A stretch of 33,233 nt of DNA. Source: an uncultured Planctomycetaceae bacterium (GTDB lineage: Bacteria > Planctomycetota > Planctomycetia > Pirellulales > Pirellulaceae). Numbering within the stretch: position 1 is the first letter of the stretch; each line of letters starts with the position of its first letter. Positions 1-8,292 of the stretch are shown piece after piece. The position numbers were made by a program, and so were the translations under genes. A model generated the notes under the pieces. It was given only the letters and a program-made list of their open reading frames with translations, was not told where the DNA came from and ran no database searches. The DNA is taken from contig CALMEE010000048.1 of assembly GCA_937862885.1 (NCBI GenBank), positions 1 through 33,233 on the forward strand, written 5' to 3'.

Positions 1-200
1 TTGCTTCCTGGGCGAAACGACCGGCGGTTGACAAAAATGACAGCATTTCGCGCATTCACAAATTTTTTCTCAAGTTCTTATTGGCCCGTCCAACCTTGTC
101 CAAACGCTCATCGATACTACAGGCGTCACCCGGAAAATAAACGCGTCAAAGCGGCGGGTGTTCAAAATCAGGAAGAACCACGATATTTGAAGGGAATAAA
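1..200. other. csrA upstream region, no gene seen
   Basis: No convincing coding sequence. A consensus-like -35 hexamer TTGACA lies at about 29-34, but no matching -10 hexamer is visible at normal spacing, so I do not call a promoter. A Shine-Dalgarno-like GAAGGGA sits just before the csrA start. Confidence 0.4.
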
Positions 201-494
201 ATGTTAGTACTTTCGCGAAAATGTAATGAGTCAATCACGATCGGCGACAATATTGTTATCAAGGTGATCTCGACCAGTGGGAAAAAAGTTCGCATTGGTA
301 TTGAGGCTCCTGCACACGTGCGCGTCCTGCGGAATGAGGTCGTCGAAAGTTCACATGCGGAAGATAGTCAGTCGGAACTGGCAATGTTACATGACGAAGC
401 ACAACTGCTGTTAGACAGTCATGACTTGATTAATTCGGCAAAGTATACGAATCGTTCGGTTTTGCTGCGTCGGTTAGTAGCAAACGCAGGCTAA
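201..494 (+). CDS. csrA: CsrA-family carbon storage regulator with C-terminal extension
   Basis: RNA-binding post-transcriptional regulator. Known CsrA proteins are dimers that bind GGA motifs near ribosome-binding sites and block or alter translation. The N-terminal half (residues 1-50) is classic CsrA: MLVLSRK start, ITIGDNIVIKV strand, then IGIEAPAHVRVLRNEV. The ATG follows GAAGGGA at a good distance. At 97 aa it is longer than the usual 60-75; residues 52-97 form a tail rich in Ser, Leu and acidic residues, with no domain I recognise. It stands alone: the next gene starts 770 bp downstream, and no flagellar gene or fliW is visible. CsrA identity is confident; the role of the tail is unknown. 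Confidence 0.93.
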   Translation: MLVLSRKCNESITIGDNIVIKVISTSGKKVRIGIEAPAHVRVLRNEVVESSHAEDSQSELAMLHDEAQLLLDSHDLINSAKYTNRSVLLRRLVANAG

Positions 495-1263
495 CTTCGG
501 ACTGGTTACTCCCCAACACATCAGTCAACTCTTCTTCAAACTGTTTAACGCCAGATCCAGGGCAGACGAGAAATGAGCGTGTTTGCATCCAACTTCCCGC
601 TGGCAAATAAGCTCTGCGGTTCAGCATGCAAGCTACGTGTGTGTTCCAAAGTGGCAAGTAGTTCAACTTCGGCTGGTGGGCGAAAGCCCACCGCTGTGAA
701 GTTGCAACATAAGGTTATTGCCTGGACCGCAAACGGAGACTTCACTGCAAATTTCGGATTTTCCTGCCATGGATGATGCATCGCGGATAGCTTGAATCAG
801 TTCTCTGCCGCTGGCCTTTCCGAGCGTGTTGCCAAGCAAGAGCGATGCGGAATGGGGCAGCGACTTTGGCGTCGTGTGGCCAGTCAAAACGGAACCCTAA
901 ACTCGGTGGAAAGACGACAATCTTGACTCTGGAGCGAACGGTGGCCGATGATTTCTGGCGGAGCCCGGATCTGCGGGTTTTGACGATTTCGCCGGGGTTT
1001 GCGGCCCAATTTTGTGAACCGAGTCGACCAAATCCCGTCTAATGATATACGGCGCTTATTTCCCGCGTAAACTTATCAGCTATACTTAAGGAGGTTTAAT
1101 TTCCCACGCTTGATATGCTGAGTTTGTTTTCTTTTGCGGTTTAATATGTGGTAATTGGCCGACTGAGTTGAACAGCCTATATCGCCTAGACGAGAATATC
1201 ATTTTGGAGATCATTTCTAGCTTGCAATTAAATGGATGCGGTGTATCGACCATCGCGAACTGA
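495..1263. other. Long intergenic region between csrA and phoH
   Basis: About 770 bp without a credible gene. Short open frames exist on both strands but lack family signatures and good starts. The region holds the long hairpin at 661-707 and an isolated perfect Shine-Dalgarno-like AAGGAGG at 1088-1094, preceded by TATACT at 1081-1086. No start codon follows that site at useful spacing; the next TTG opens only a three-codon frame. Confidence 0.5.
661..707. repeat. Long imperfect hairpin with GAAA tetraloop
   Basis: The core is a perfect stem GGTGGGC / GCCCACC (675-681 with 686-692) closed by a GAAA loop. Outside it the arms keep pairing with small bulges: GTTCAACTTC on the left against GAAGTTGCAAC on the right. 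The total is about 20 bp of imperfect stem. There is no T-run on either side, so it is not a classic intrinsic terminator. A REP-like or miniature inverted-repeat element, or a structured RNA, is possible. I see no second copy in the window. Confidence 0.6.
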
Positions 1264-2256
1264 ATGACTGAAGCGACCATTTCGTCCATAGAACCTCAAT
1301 TGATTCTCCCACTTTTTGGCGCTCGAGATCAGCATTTGCGACGTCTACGTGAGCAATTTGGCGTGGACATTATTCATCGCAATGGGAAAGTCAAGGTCTC
1401 CGGTGAGAATGAGGAATCTGTCTCGCAAGCATTGGAAGCAATCCACCGTTTAACGTCAATTATACGGGCTCGCGGGAAGCTAACCCCTGAATTGTATGAC
1501 GAGGCGGTTGCCAGTGTTTCTCAGCAACCGAGTGATCGCAAGGTTGGCCCGATCGACGTAATTCAAGTTGGTCGAGAAGTGCGCCCAAAAACGAAGGGCC
1601 AACAACTCTATGTTGAAGCCATAAGAAAACACGAGTTAGTTTTTGCGGTGGGGCCTGCCGGTACGGGAAAGACCTATCTGGCGGTTGCTATGGCCGTTGA
1701 GGCTCTCAAGAACCAACGCGTAAAGAAGATCGTTCTCGTCCGCCCTGCTGTGGAAGCTGGAGAAAATTTGGGTTTCTTGCCTGGCGATTTGCAGGCCAAG
1801 ATCAACCCGTATTTGCGTCCATTGCTGGATGCCACTTATGAGATGATGGGTTACGACCAGGTGCGGATGTTGATGGAGCGCGATGTGATCGAGGTTGCTC
1901 CCTTGGCGTACATGCGTGGCCGCACCTTGAACGATGCATTTATCATCTTAGATGAAGCACAGAACACAACCGTCGCCCAAATGAAAATGTTCCTCACGCG
2001 GATGGGGATGAACTCGCGAATTGTTGTTTCCGGTGACGTAACTCAGGTCGATTTACCGCGCGGCGTGCGCAGCGGGTTGAGTGACGCTTTGGAGCGACTG
2101 AATAAGATAACGGGCGTTGCCAGAATTGATTTAACCCGTCACGACATTGTGAGGCACCGCTTGGTACAGGCCATCATTGATGCTTACGAGGCCAGTGATC
2201 CGGAACCTCAGACTCCGGTACCACGCAACCGCTTTCGGCGAGGTCGCGACAGCTAA
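1264..2256 (+). CDS. phoH: PhoH-family (YbeZ-like) ATPase
   Basis: Cytoplasmic P-loop ATPase of the PhoH/YbeZ family, linked in other bacteria to RNA handling together with YbeY. The nucleotide-binding loop GPAGTGKT is at residues 130-137 and the Walker B-like DEAQN at 230-234. LVRPAVEAGENLGFLPGDL and VVSGDVTQVDLP are also family hallmarks. The N-terminal 90 residues resemble the KH-like domain of YbeZ proteins. Length (330 aa) is normal. An in-frame TGA lies directly before the ATG, which fixes the 5' limit; no clear Shine-Dalgarno is present. It starts an operon with the HD-domain gene (25 bp gap), ybeY and the corC-like gene. Confidence 0.95.
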   Translation: MTEATISSIEPQLILPLFGARDQHLRRLREQFGVDIIHRNGKVKVSGENEESVSQALEAIHRLTSIIRARGKLTPELYDEAVASVSQQPSDRKVGPIDVIQVGREVRPKTKGQQLYVEAIRKHELVFAVGPAGTGKTYLAVAMAVEALKNQRVKKIVLVRPAVEAGENLGFLPGDLQAKINPYLRPLLDATYEMMGYDQVRMLMERDVIEVAPLAYMRGRTLNDAFIILDEAQNTTVAQMKMFLTRMGMNSRIVVSGDVTQVDLPRGVRSGLSDALERLNKITGVARIDLTRHDIVRHRLVQAIIDAYEASDPEPQTPVPRNRFRRGRDS

Positions 2257-2281
2257 ACGCTTGAATCGCATTTGATTTGAT

Positions 2282-4594
2282 ATGCCCCAGTCACCACAAA
2301 CCCGATGGACGGCTCCCCCGCCCGATGTGCCCTTTGCGGCGTTGCTCAGGATTCTGCGCAATCGTGCGTTCTGGAACCGATTGCTGCTTTGCTCGTTGGC
2401 GGGACTCTCGCTATGGCTTCTTACCGCCGGGTGGTCACCGGCGTTTCCCTATCGCGAGCGGCTCGCGCCTCGACATGATGCCTATGCTCGAGTTGAATTT
2501 CCATACGACGATCATGAAGCAACCATTCGCGCGCGGCAGCGTGCGCGGCGTAATGTCCAATGTTTCTATCAAAACGACCAGCGTTCGATCGAAGAAACAC
2601 GAGAAGCCTTGATTGACCGGCTTGTGCATGTACTGACATTGCCGCTCGAAGAGGTTGACCGGTCAATTTGGCGAGAATTTGGCCCAGTGCCAAGTGCGGA
2701 AACTGATGCCGGGAACGCAGCCGGGCGAGAGTCGGGGGATGAACAGCTACTGCAATTTCGAGCCGCGGTCGAGGGGTTGGAGGCCGTAAATAGTTTAAAG
2801 GCTGCCTTGAGTTCGGCCTTACGTGAACTCGAGATGCACGGGTTGTTGGACAAAATTGAACATGAAATCGGCGAAGGTAGCCATATGGCGATTATGGTTT
2901 ACCCGCTCAACAACCGAGAAGATGCCCGAGCCGTCGAAATCTCGACAGTCCGTTTGGGTGAAGCCAAAGAACGGCTCAAGCAGCGGCTGCTGCGCGAAAT
3001 AAAGAAAGCCGAGGGAGTGATCGATGCCGAATTTGTTGCCAGTCACGTCTTTAATTGGCTCGATCCGCGACTTGGTACCACGCTGAAGCTCGACAAAGAA
3101 GCAACGGATCGAGCCATCATGCAGGCGGAGGCGGCCGTCGATACTGTCCAACGCACCTTTTTGGTTGGCGATGTGTTGGAACGGCCCAATTTGTTGGCGA
3201 CCAAGGTAACCAGAATTCAAGCTCGAGTGCCTTTAGTCCAAGAGGATATTCTGCTGCTGCGCGCCGAGCATAATGCTTATGTCGCCTCCATGAAACTCTC
3301 CGAACGCATCTATTATTCACTGGCACATCTCGGTTTGTATGCTGCTGCATTCGTTTTGCTGACCAGCTACCTTTACCACCGCGAGCCGGACCGCGTGCGT
3401 GATCATCGGCAGTTCGCCGTCATCGTTGGACTCGTTTGGATCACGATTGTACTTTGTTGGCTTCTGGCCTGGGACGTATCGTGGCGCGGGGAAGTGATTC
3501 CGGTAACGATTTTTTCCATGATTCTGGCGCTCGCATTGAGCCGTGAGTTGGCCGTTGTGCTCGGCGGAATCGTCGCCCTCGTCTTTTCAGTTGGTCATGG
3601 TTATGGAATTCCAGAGTTCGTCATTTTGGCAGGAACTTCAGCGTCCGCCGGTCTCTTGTGCAGCAAAATACGTAGCCGTACTAAGTTGGTCAACATCGGA
3701 GTGGCGGCTGCCACGGTCGCGTTCCCGACCACGCTGGGCATTAACCTGATGACGGGTCAGCCTTTCAGTCACGCCTTAATCATGGAGGCCGTTTGGTTTT
3801 CGGTTGGCGCGTTGTTTGCGGGGTTGTTAATGACAGGATTGCTACCGTTGCTTGAGCGATGGGTGGGTATTGTAACGGACATTAGTCTGCTGGAACTCAG
3901 TGATCCCAATCAAACGCTGTTGAAACAATTGGTGCAGCGCGCACCAGGTACCTACAATCACAGCATCAACGTCGCATCGATCGCGGAGTCTGCTGCAGAA
4001 GCCATTGGCGCGAATGGCTTGTTATGCCGTGTGGGGGCCTACTACCATGACATCGGCAAGATGCGTAAACCTGAGTATTTCATCGAGAACCAAACGGGGA
4101 GTAATAAGCACGATTTTCTCGTCCCTTCGATGAGTACCCTCGTAATTATTGCGCATGTTAAGGAAGGGGCGGAAATGGCGCGAAAGCACCACCTTCCTCA
4201 ACGAATTATCGATCTCATTGAACAACACCATGGGACGACGCTCATTGAATATTTCTATCGTCAGGCCTCTGAGCACAACGAGTTAGTCGATCCGAATAAC
4301 GAACTTGAAGAAGCCAATTTCCGCTATCCTGGTCCAAAGCCGAGGACGCCGGAGGCCGTCGTGCTGATGTTGGCTGACGCGGTGGAAAGTGCCTCGCGCA
4401 CGCTCCGCGAGCCGACACCCGCGCGGATCGAAAATCTAGTGACGGCGATTATGAAGAAGAAATTAGAGGATGGCCAGTTCGACGAATGTTCGATTACAAT
4501 CCAGCAACTGCATACGATTGTCGAACAGCTTGTGAAATCACTTAACGCCATGTATCATGCCCGAGTCAAATACCCAGGACAGCAACTTGCTTAA
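2282..4594 (+). CDS. pgpH: 7TM-HD domain phosphodiesterase, PgpH/YqfF type (probable c-di-AMP hydrolase)
   Basis: Membrane phosphodiesterase. Characterised PgpH proteins hydrolyse cyclic di-AMP to pApA. Layout: one TM near residues 31-52, a large extracytoplasmic region to about 335 (7TMR-HDED type), a block of TM helices at about 340-530, and a cytoplasmic HD domain at about 545-740. The expected metal-ligand set is visible: H560, H589-D590 within YHDIGK, H625, H649-H650 within EQHHGTT, and D699 within LADAVE, so the enzyme looks intact. Length (770 aa) fits the family. The coding end overlaps the ybeY start by 38 bp. Substrate specificity is inferred from the family. The phoH-HD-ybeY neighbourhood is also found in Firmicutes. 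Confidence 0.93.
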   Translation: MPQSPQTRWTAPPPDVPFAALLRILRNRAFWNRLLLCSLAGLSLWLLTAGWSPAFPYRERLAPRHDAYARVEFPYDDHEATIRARQRARRNVQCFYQNDQRSIEETREALIDRLVHVLTLPLEEVDRSIWREFGPVPSAETDAGNAAGRESGDEQLLQFRAAVEGLEAVNSLKAALSSALRELEMHGLLDKIEHEIGEGSHMAIMVYPLNNREDARAVEISTVRLGEAKERLKQRLLREIKKAEGVIDAEFVASHVFNWLDPRLGTTLKLDKEATDRAIMQAEAAVDTVQRTFLVGDVLERPNLLATKVTRIQARVPLVQEDILLLRAEHNAYVASMKLSERIYYSLAHLGLYAAAFVLLTSYLYHREPDRVRDHRQFAVIVGLVWITIVLCWLLAWDVSWRGEVIPVTIFSMILALALSRELAVVLGGIVALVFSVGHGYGIPEFVILAGTSASAGLLCSKIRSRTKLVNIGVAAATVAFPTTLGINLMTGQPFSHALIMEAVWFSVGALFAGLLMTGLLPLLERWVGIVTDISLLELSDPNQTLLKQLVQRAPGTYNHSINVASIAESAAEAIGANGLLCRVGAYYHDIGKMRKPEYFIENQTGSNKHDFLVPSMSTLVIIAHVKEGAEMARKHHLPQRIIDLIEQHHGTTLIEYFYRQASEHNELVDPNNELEEANFRYPGPKPRTPEAVVLMLADAVESASRTLREPTPARIENLVTAIMKKKLEDGQFDECSITIQQLHTIVEQLVKSLNAMYHARVKYPGQQLA

Positions 4595-5069
4595 TTTCGC
4601 CGGTGAGATCGAAATTAATCGGCGACACGTTGGCGCGGCGACAGATATCGAAATTCGCCAGTTGGTATCTCGGATCTTGCTTGACCACAAGTTCGAAACT
4701 GGTGAGTTGAGTGTAGCCATCGTCGACGATATGAAAATGCATGAGCTTAATTTGGCGTATTTGCGCCATGATTATACGACCGACGTCCTGTCGTTCTTGC
4801 TGGACCTCGACCCAGAATGCAAATCTCTTTCTGGTGAAGTTATCGTTAATGCACAGATGGCCGCGCGGAAGTCGCAGGAGTATGGACACACTGAGCGCGA
4901 GGAACTATTACTGTATATCGTGCATGGCACGTTGCATCTTGTCGGCTACAATGATGACAATGACACCCGAAAATCGGAAATGATGCGACTGGAGACAAGG
5001 TATTTGAAGAGCCTGGGTATTCCGGAGTTAGCCGAACGGACAAGTGCTCCTATGAGGAATGCTCCATGA
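4557..5069 (+). CDS. ybeY: YbeY endoribonuclease / rRNA maturation factor
   Basis: Metal-dependent RNase of the UPF0054 family, involved in 16S rRNA 3'-end processing and ribosome quality control. The family block LNLAYLRHDYTTDVLSF and the zinc motif HGTLHLVGYND are clear. In E. coli the motif reads HGTLHLLGYDH with three histidine ligands. Here H123 and H127 are kept but the third position is D133, so metal binding must use Asp or another nearby acid (the segment reads NDDND). The C-terminal helix with SEMMRLE aligns normally. Length (170 aa) is typical. It overlaps the HD gene by 38 bp and the next gene by ATGA, implying translational coupling. Confidence 0.92.
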   Translation: MPESNTQDSNLLNFAGEIEINRRHVGAATDIEIRQLVSRILLDHKFETGELSVAIVDDMKMHELNLAYLRHDYTTDVLSFLLDLDPECKSLSGEVIVNAQMAARKSQEYGHTEREELLLYIVHGTLHLVGYNDDNDTRKSEMMRLETRYLKSLGIPELAERTSAPMRNAP

Positions 5070-6340
5070 TCAGTCAAGCTTGGTTGATTGGGTTAACACT
5101 CGGGAACACGTTAGTCTCTACCTTTGCGGCAACAGCAGCGCAGGTTCTACATGAATTCGCACGGCATGAGCTGGAAGAATTCTGCCAGAAGAAAGGCCAA
5201 CCACAAGTATTTGTCAAGATCATCCAGTATCGCGAAGAACTTGTGTTGGGTGCTGAGGCGCTGCGTATCATTTGCTTTTCATTAGCTCACATCTGCGGTC
5301 TGGTATGGGTGTTTCGCGCAACGGAAGTGGAATTGTTAGGGCCGCGATTCGCGCTCATCACCGCGTTAATTGTCTTGATTGCACTAACCTCTAATAGCTG
5401 GCTCCCCAAAGCGCTGGCCAGAGTTACGGAAACACCTTTTCTGTATTTCACCTGGAGATTTTGGTGGTTAGTTGCCAAGGTGACTCAGCCCCTGACGTTC
5501 GTTCTCGCAATCTTATCTACTTTGCTATACCGAGCTGCCGGACAGGCCGAGGAAGCCGAGGATGAAGAGGAAGCGTTTGATGACGAACTGCGTTCGATTG
5601 TATCGGGAGGAGAACGTGATGGTTTGTTGGACGTAGATACGCGCGAAATGATTGAAGGGATTATCGAACTCGACGATACCACGGTGACTGAAGTCATGAC
5701 TCCAAAGAAGGCGATCGTGGCTTTAGAGGTCAACACACCCTGGGAGGAAGCCGTTCAGTTTTTTGCCGATCATAGCAAAACCCGTATTCCAATTTACGAC
5801 GGAGAACTCAACTCGATTCTGGGATTTGTTCATTCGAAAGATCTATTGCCGGAAGTGATCAAGCCAACAGACGAGCGCAAATCGATTCGCCAACTCATTC
5901 GTGAGGCAATTTTTGTTCCTGAAAGTCTTTTGGTTGACGAATTGTTGCAACGCTTCCAGCAAGAACGTCGCCATTTGGCCATTGTGCAAGATGAATATGG
6001 CGGTGTCGTTGGATTAATCACGATCGAAGATATTCTGGAAGAGATCGTTGGCGACATCGTCGATGAAGTTGAACCGAAACCCGAACCGATCTTCGAAAGA
6101 CTTGACGATCAAACTGTGCTGATCGATGGTTCGGTACGTATCGAAAAGTTAAACGAAGAACTGGGCTGGGATCTTCCAGAGGATTTAGAAGTCGACACAG
6201 TCGGTGGTTTGATGATGTACGAACTCAAGGAGATTCCTCGACATCATCAAGTGATCCGCCTCGATGACTATGAACTCAAGGCAATTGGTAGGCATCCGCG
6301 CGTCGTTGAGCAAGTCCGTGTCAAGCGCATCGCGGAGTAA
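5066..6340 (+). CDS. HlyC/CorC-family transporter-associated protein (TM + CBS pair + CorC domain)
   Basis: Inner-membrane protein of the HlyC/CorC (TlyC, CNNM-related) family, usually linked to divalent cation (Mg2+/Co2+) efflux or resistance. The N-terminal 170 residues hold several hydrophobic segments (near 5-25, 70-90, 95-115 and 140-160). An acidic linker follows (EEAEDEEEAFDDE). EMIEGIIELDDTTVTEVMTP near 190-212 marks the start of the CBS pair; the second CBS includes AIVQDEYGGVVGLITIEDI. The C-terminal CorC_HlyC domain ends with VEQVRVKRI. The start overlaps the ybeY stop (ATGA). It is the last gene of the operon and faces the convergent minus-strand gene across a hairpin. Confidence 0.9.
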   Translation: MISQAWLIGLTLGNTLVSTFAATAAQVLHEFARHELEEFCQKKGQPQVFVKIIQYREELVLGAEALRIICFSLAHICGLVWVFRATEVELLGPRFALITALIVLIALTSNSWLPKALARVTETPFLYFTWRFWWLVAKVTQPLTFVLAILSTLLYRAAGQAEEAEDEEEAFDDELRSIVSGGERDGLLDVDTREMIEGIIELDDTTVTEVMTPKKAIVALEVNTPWEEAVQFFADHSKTRIPIYDGELNSILGFVHSKDLLPEVIKPTDERKSIRQLIREAIFVPESLLVDELLQRFQQERRHLAIVQDEYGGVVGLITIEDILEEIVGDIVDEVEPKPEPIFERLDDQTVLIDGSVRIEKLNEELGWDLPEDLEVDTVGGLMMYELKEIPRHHQVIRLDDYELKAIGRHPRVVEQVRVKRIAE

Positions 6341-6344
6341 TCCG

Positions 6345-6363
6345 AAGCAGCCCAACGCTGCTT
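6345..6363. terminator. Hairpin between convergent genes
   Basis: Perfect 7-bp inverted repeat AAGCAGC / GCTGCTT with a 5-nt loop, five bases after the corC-like stop and 15 bases from the end of the opposing gene. There is no T-run. It may end transcription in both directions. Confidence 0.45.
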
Positions 6364-6378
6364 GCCCCCAGTAGACGA

Positions 6379-7353
6379 TTATGCCTGTGATTTCAAAGAC
6401 GCGGCGTAGTCCTGTAAATCTTCCTTGACGTCTCGGATGATTTGGTCTACATCAGCCAAAATCTGCGTAAACGTTGGGTCGGCCCCATCGAGGCGAGCCA
6501 ATTGCAAGTCGACATCGCGTAAGCAAGCCATTAATCGATTGAGCAGACGATCTTTTGATGCTTGGTCGAGGACTGCGTGTTCGCTATCGATTAGCTTCTG
6601 GCATCCGGTGCGAAACTCAATGAGTCGCTGTCGCAACTCGGAATTGCGCGTAGGGCGTTTATTAAACCAGGCGTCAGCACCTCGGGCCAGTTTATTCAGG
6701 TATTCCGTGGGAGTTAGATGGTCGAGGTCCTCGTCGGCTGACCATCCCCAGGCAACCGGCGCGTTCGATGCAGTATTCGAGTTGACGATCACAAAAAAGC
6801 CGACCGTCAATGCGAGCAATAACCCAGCAGCCATCGTCATCAACCAAAGTCGATTGTTGGAACCAGCGGCAAGTCGCGTCTCTGGCTTATTGCGATCGCG
6901 GACTTTTGATCTCCAACTCTGTCCATTCGCCGCCGCAGAGGCGAGCGATGCGAGATTCTCTGACTCGGATTTCGACTCAGGCTTCTCCAAAGCGATCTGC
7001 TGTGCCAAGCGAGCACGCAGTTCCGATTCGTTACCGGCAGCATTTGTCATCTCGACTAATTGCAGCCAATGTTGATCGCCTTTTTCTAAAATCGCTTGTT
7101 GCAGTTCGACTAAGCTGAATGGATGCCGCAACAACCGGCGCAAGTCGGCTTCAGCGACCTGACCGAGGCCATGTTCCAGGGCCAAGTCTAACTTTCCACC
7201 AAGTAGGCTGTTCAAGTCACTGGGTTTGCCATGTGTGCTCAGGACCGCCAGTTCACTGACCAATTGACGCAATTCCCCACTAACCAATATTGGCTCGAGC
7301 CATTGGATGAGTTCTTCCTTCGTTTCAGGAATTTCCGTAATAAGCGACTTCAT
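6379..7353 (-). CDS. Single-pass membrane protein, probable partner of the adjacent ECF sigma factor
   Basis: Not a family I recognise. The 324-aa protein has a soluble, Leu-rich helical N-terminal part (residues 1-125), a basic linker, one strong TM segment at about 169-190 (LMTMAAGLLLALTVGFFVIV) and a helical C-terminal part of about 130 residues. There is no signal peptide, so the N-terminus is probably cytoplasmic and the C-terminus periplasmic. That topology, and the ATGA overlap with the sigma factor gene upstream, fit a transmembrane anti-sigma or sensor role. I see no zinc-binding HxxxCxxC anti-sigma motif, so the role is inferred from context only. Confidence 0.75.
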   Translation of the reverse strand: MKSLITEIPETKEELIQWLEPILVSGELRQLVSELAVLSTHGKPSDLNSLLGGKLDLALEHGLGQVAEADLRRLLRHPFSLVELQQAILEKGDQHWLQLVEMTNAAGNESELRARLAQQIALEKPESKSESENLASLASAAANGQSWRSKVRDRNKPETRLAAGSNNRLWLMTMAAGLLLALTVGFFVIVNSNTASNAPVAWGWSADEDLDHLTPTEYLNKLARGADAWFNKRPTRNSELRQRLIEFRTGCQKLIDSEHAVLDQASKDRLLNRLMACLRDVDLQLARLDGADPTFTQILADVDQIIRDVKEDLQDYAASLKSQA

Positions 7354-7913
7354 GGCGAATTTGCCTCAATACATTTTTTTAAACGCGCTTTTGCATGGAA
7401 TAATAATTTTTGAGCTTTGGTTTCAGAAACGGACAAGTCGTCACAGATCTGTTGATAACTTTCACCTTCAAACCGCCGTTGCACAACTTGTCTTGACGCG
7501 TCGTCCAGCTTGCTCAAGCAATTTGCGACTACATGACTGATCTCTTGATCCACAATCATCTCAAGTGGTGAATTGGCGTTACTTGTTGTTTCATCAAGCT
7601 CCATAGAACTCTCGGATCTATTGCTGCGCTTGCGGTAATGGTCGATGATTTGTCGTTGCGTTATCGTCAACAGCCATGCTCGGAAATTCTGACCATCAAA
7701 CAGGTTGATCTTCCGCCAGACTTTCAACCATACATCCTGTTGCACGTCATCCACTTCGGCGCGATTCACGCGGGTGCGGGTGTATGCAAGTGTCAATTTT
7801 TGGTAACGTTCGAACAAAGTAAAAAATGCGGCCTTCGATTGTTCATCTCCAGCCGCGATTTGACGGACTAATTCTTGATCCGAGTCGTGATTGTTTGCCT
7901 GCCGTTGCATCAT
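7350..7913 (-). CDS. ECF-type RNA polymerase sigma-70 factor
   Basis: Alternative sigma factor that redirects RNA polymerase. Region 2 (about residues 25-90) contains DVQQDVWLKVWRKI and FRAWLLTITQRQIIDHYRK. Region 4 (about 125-180) contains a helix-turn-helix reading SYQQICDDLSVSETKAQKLL. Two adjacent ATGs (7913 and 7910) are possible starts, giving 187 or 186 aa. The open frame extends upstream to 8045, but that extension runs over the end of the small secreted-protein gene and lacks sigma features. It resembles the short sigma factors expanded in planctomycetes and Verrucomicrobia. The downstream gene overlaps by ATGA, suggesting a sigma/regulator pair. Confidence 0.9.
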   Translation of the reverse strand: MMQRQANNHDSDQELVRQIAAGDEQSKAAFFTLFERYQKLTLAYTRTRVNRAEVDDVQQDVWLKVWRKINLFDGQNFRAWLLTITQRQIIDHYRKRSNRSESSMELDETTSNANSPLEMIVDQEISHVVANCLSKLDDASRQVVQRRFEGESYQQICDDLSVSETKAQKLLFHAKARLKKCIEANSP

Positions 7914-7919
7914 TCCATG

Positions 7920-7948
7920 ATTTTTTGATGTTTTGGCAGCCTTGTCAA
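7920..7948 (-). promoter_or_regulatory. Possible promoter of the ECF sigma factor gene
   Basis: On the minus strand a perfect TTGACA (7948-7943) is followed after 17 bp by AAAAAT (7925-7920; four of six match TATAAT). Transcription would begin almost at the ATG, giving a nearly leaderless mRNA. Pattern match only. Confidence 0.3.
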
Positions 7949-7978
7949 CAAGTCGGAATCCGGCCGGCTTTACGAAGA

Positions 7979-8245
7979 CTATCGATAAACGGGAACCTTC
8001 ACTGTCTTGTAGTATGTTTCCCACACGTAATAGGCCGTGCCGCACGACTTATAGCGAACAACCTTTCGCGTCATCGGGACTTGCTTATAAACGTATTTGA
8101 CCACCTGATGGTAACCATAAACTTGTTGTTGATTCCCACAGTCTTTGGTGTAACCGTGACTGGCTTGAACGGCTTGCGGCGTTGCAACAAGAGCAAAAAA
8201 TCCCACAACGCTAACCACGAAAGCTAGTGAAACTCTTGAAAACAT
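7979..8245 (-). CDS. Small secreted protein, paralogue of the 8957-9340 gene
   Basis: An 88-aa precursor with a clear signal peptide: MFSR, hydrophobic core to residue 21, likely cleavage near residues 28-29 (VQA-SH). The mature part is about 60 residues, rich in Tyr, Val and Lys, with two cysteines (C36 and C68). It has the blocks YVYKQVP (51-57), CGTAYYVW (68-75) and YYKTVKVPVY near the C-terminus, all shared with the second copy upstream. The ATG follows GGGGAGA at good spacing. It ends 66 bp before the sigma factor start, so it may head that operon. No named family is recognised; an extracellular or envelope peptide with a possible disulfide is the most that can be said. Confidence 0.8.
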   Translation of the reverse strand: MFSRVSLAFVVSVVGFFALVATPQAVQASHGYTKDCGNQQQVYGYHQVVKYVYKQVPMTRKVVRYKSCGTAYYVWETYYKTVKVPVYR

Positions 8246-8292
8246 GTTAATTCTCCCCGTAGGTAAATGATGTTGGTTGTTTGCTTAGTTAA

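Noticed and set aside
573..776. Small Cys-containing open frame after csrA
   Set aside because: The long hairpin occupies its middle and there is no ribosome-binding site or homology.
2277..2612. Alternative-frame open frame inside the start of the HD-domain gene
   Set aside because: The overlapping frame encodes the recognised TM and 7TMR-HDED region; the alternative has no features.
7914..8045. Upstream extension of the ECF sigma factor
   Set aside because: It overlaps the end of the small secreted-protein gene and has no sigma features; two ATGs at 7913/7910 precede the conserved region.
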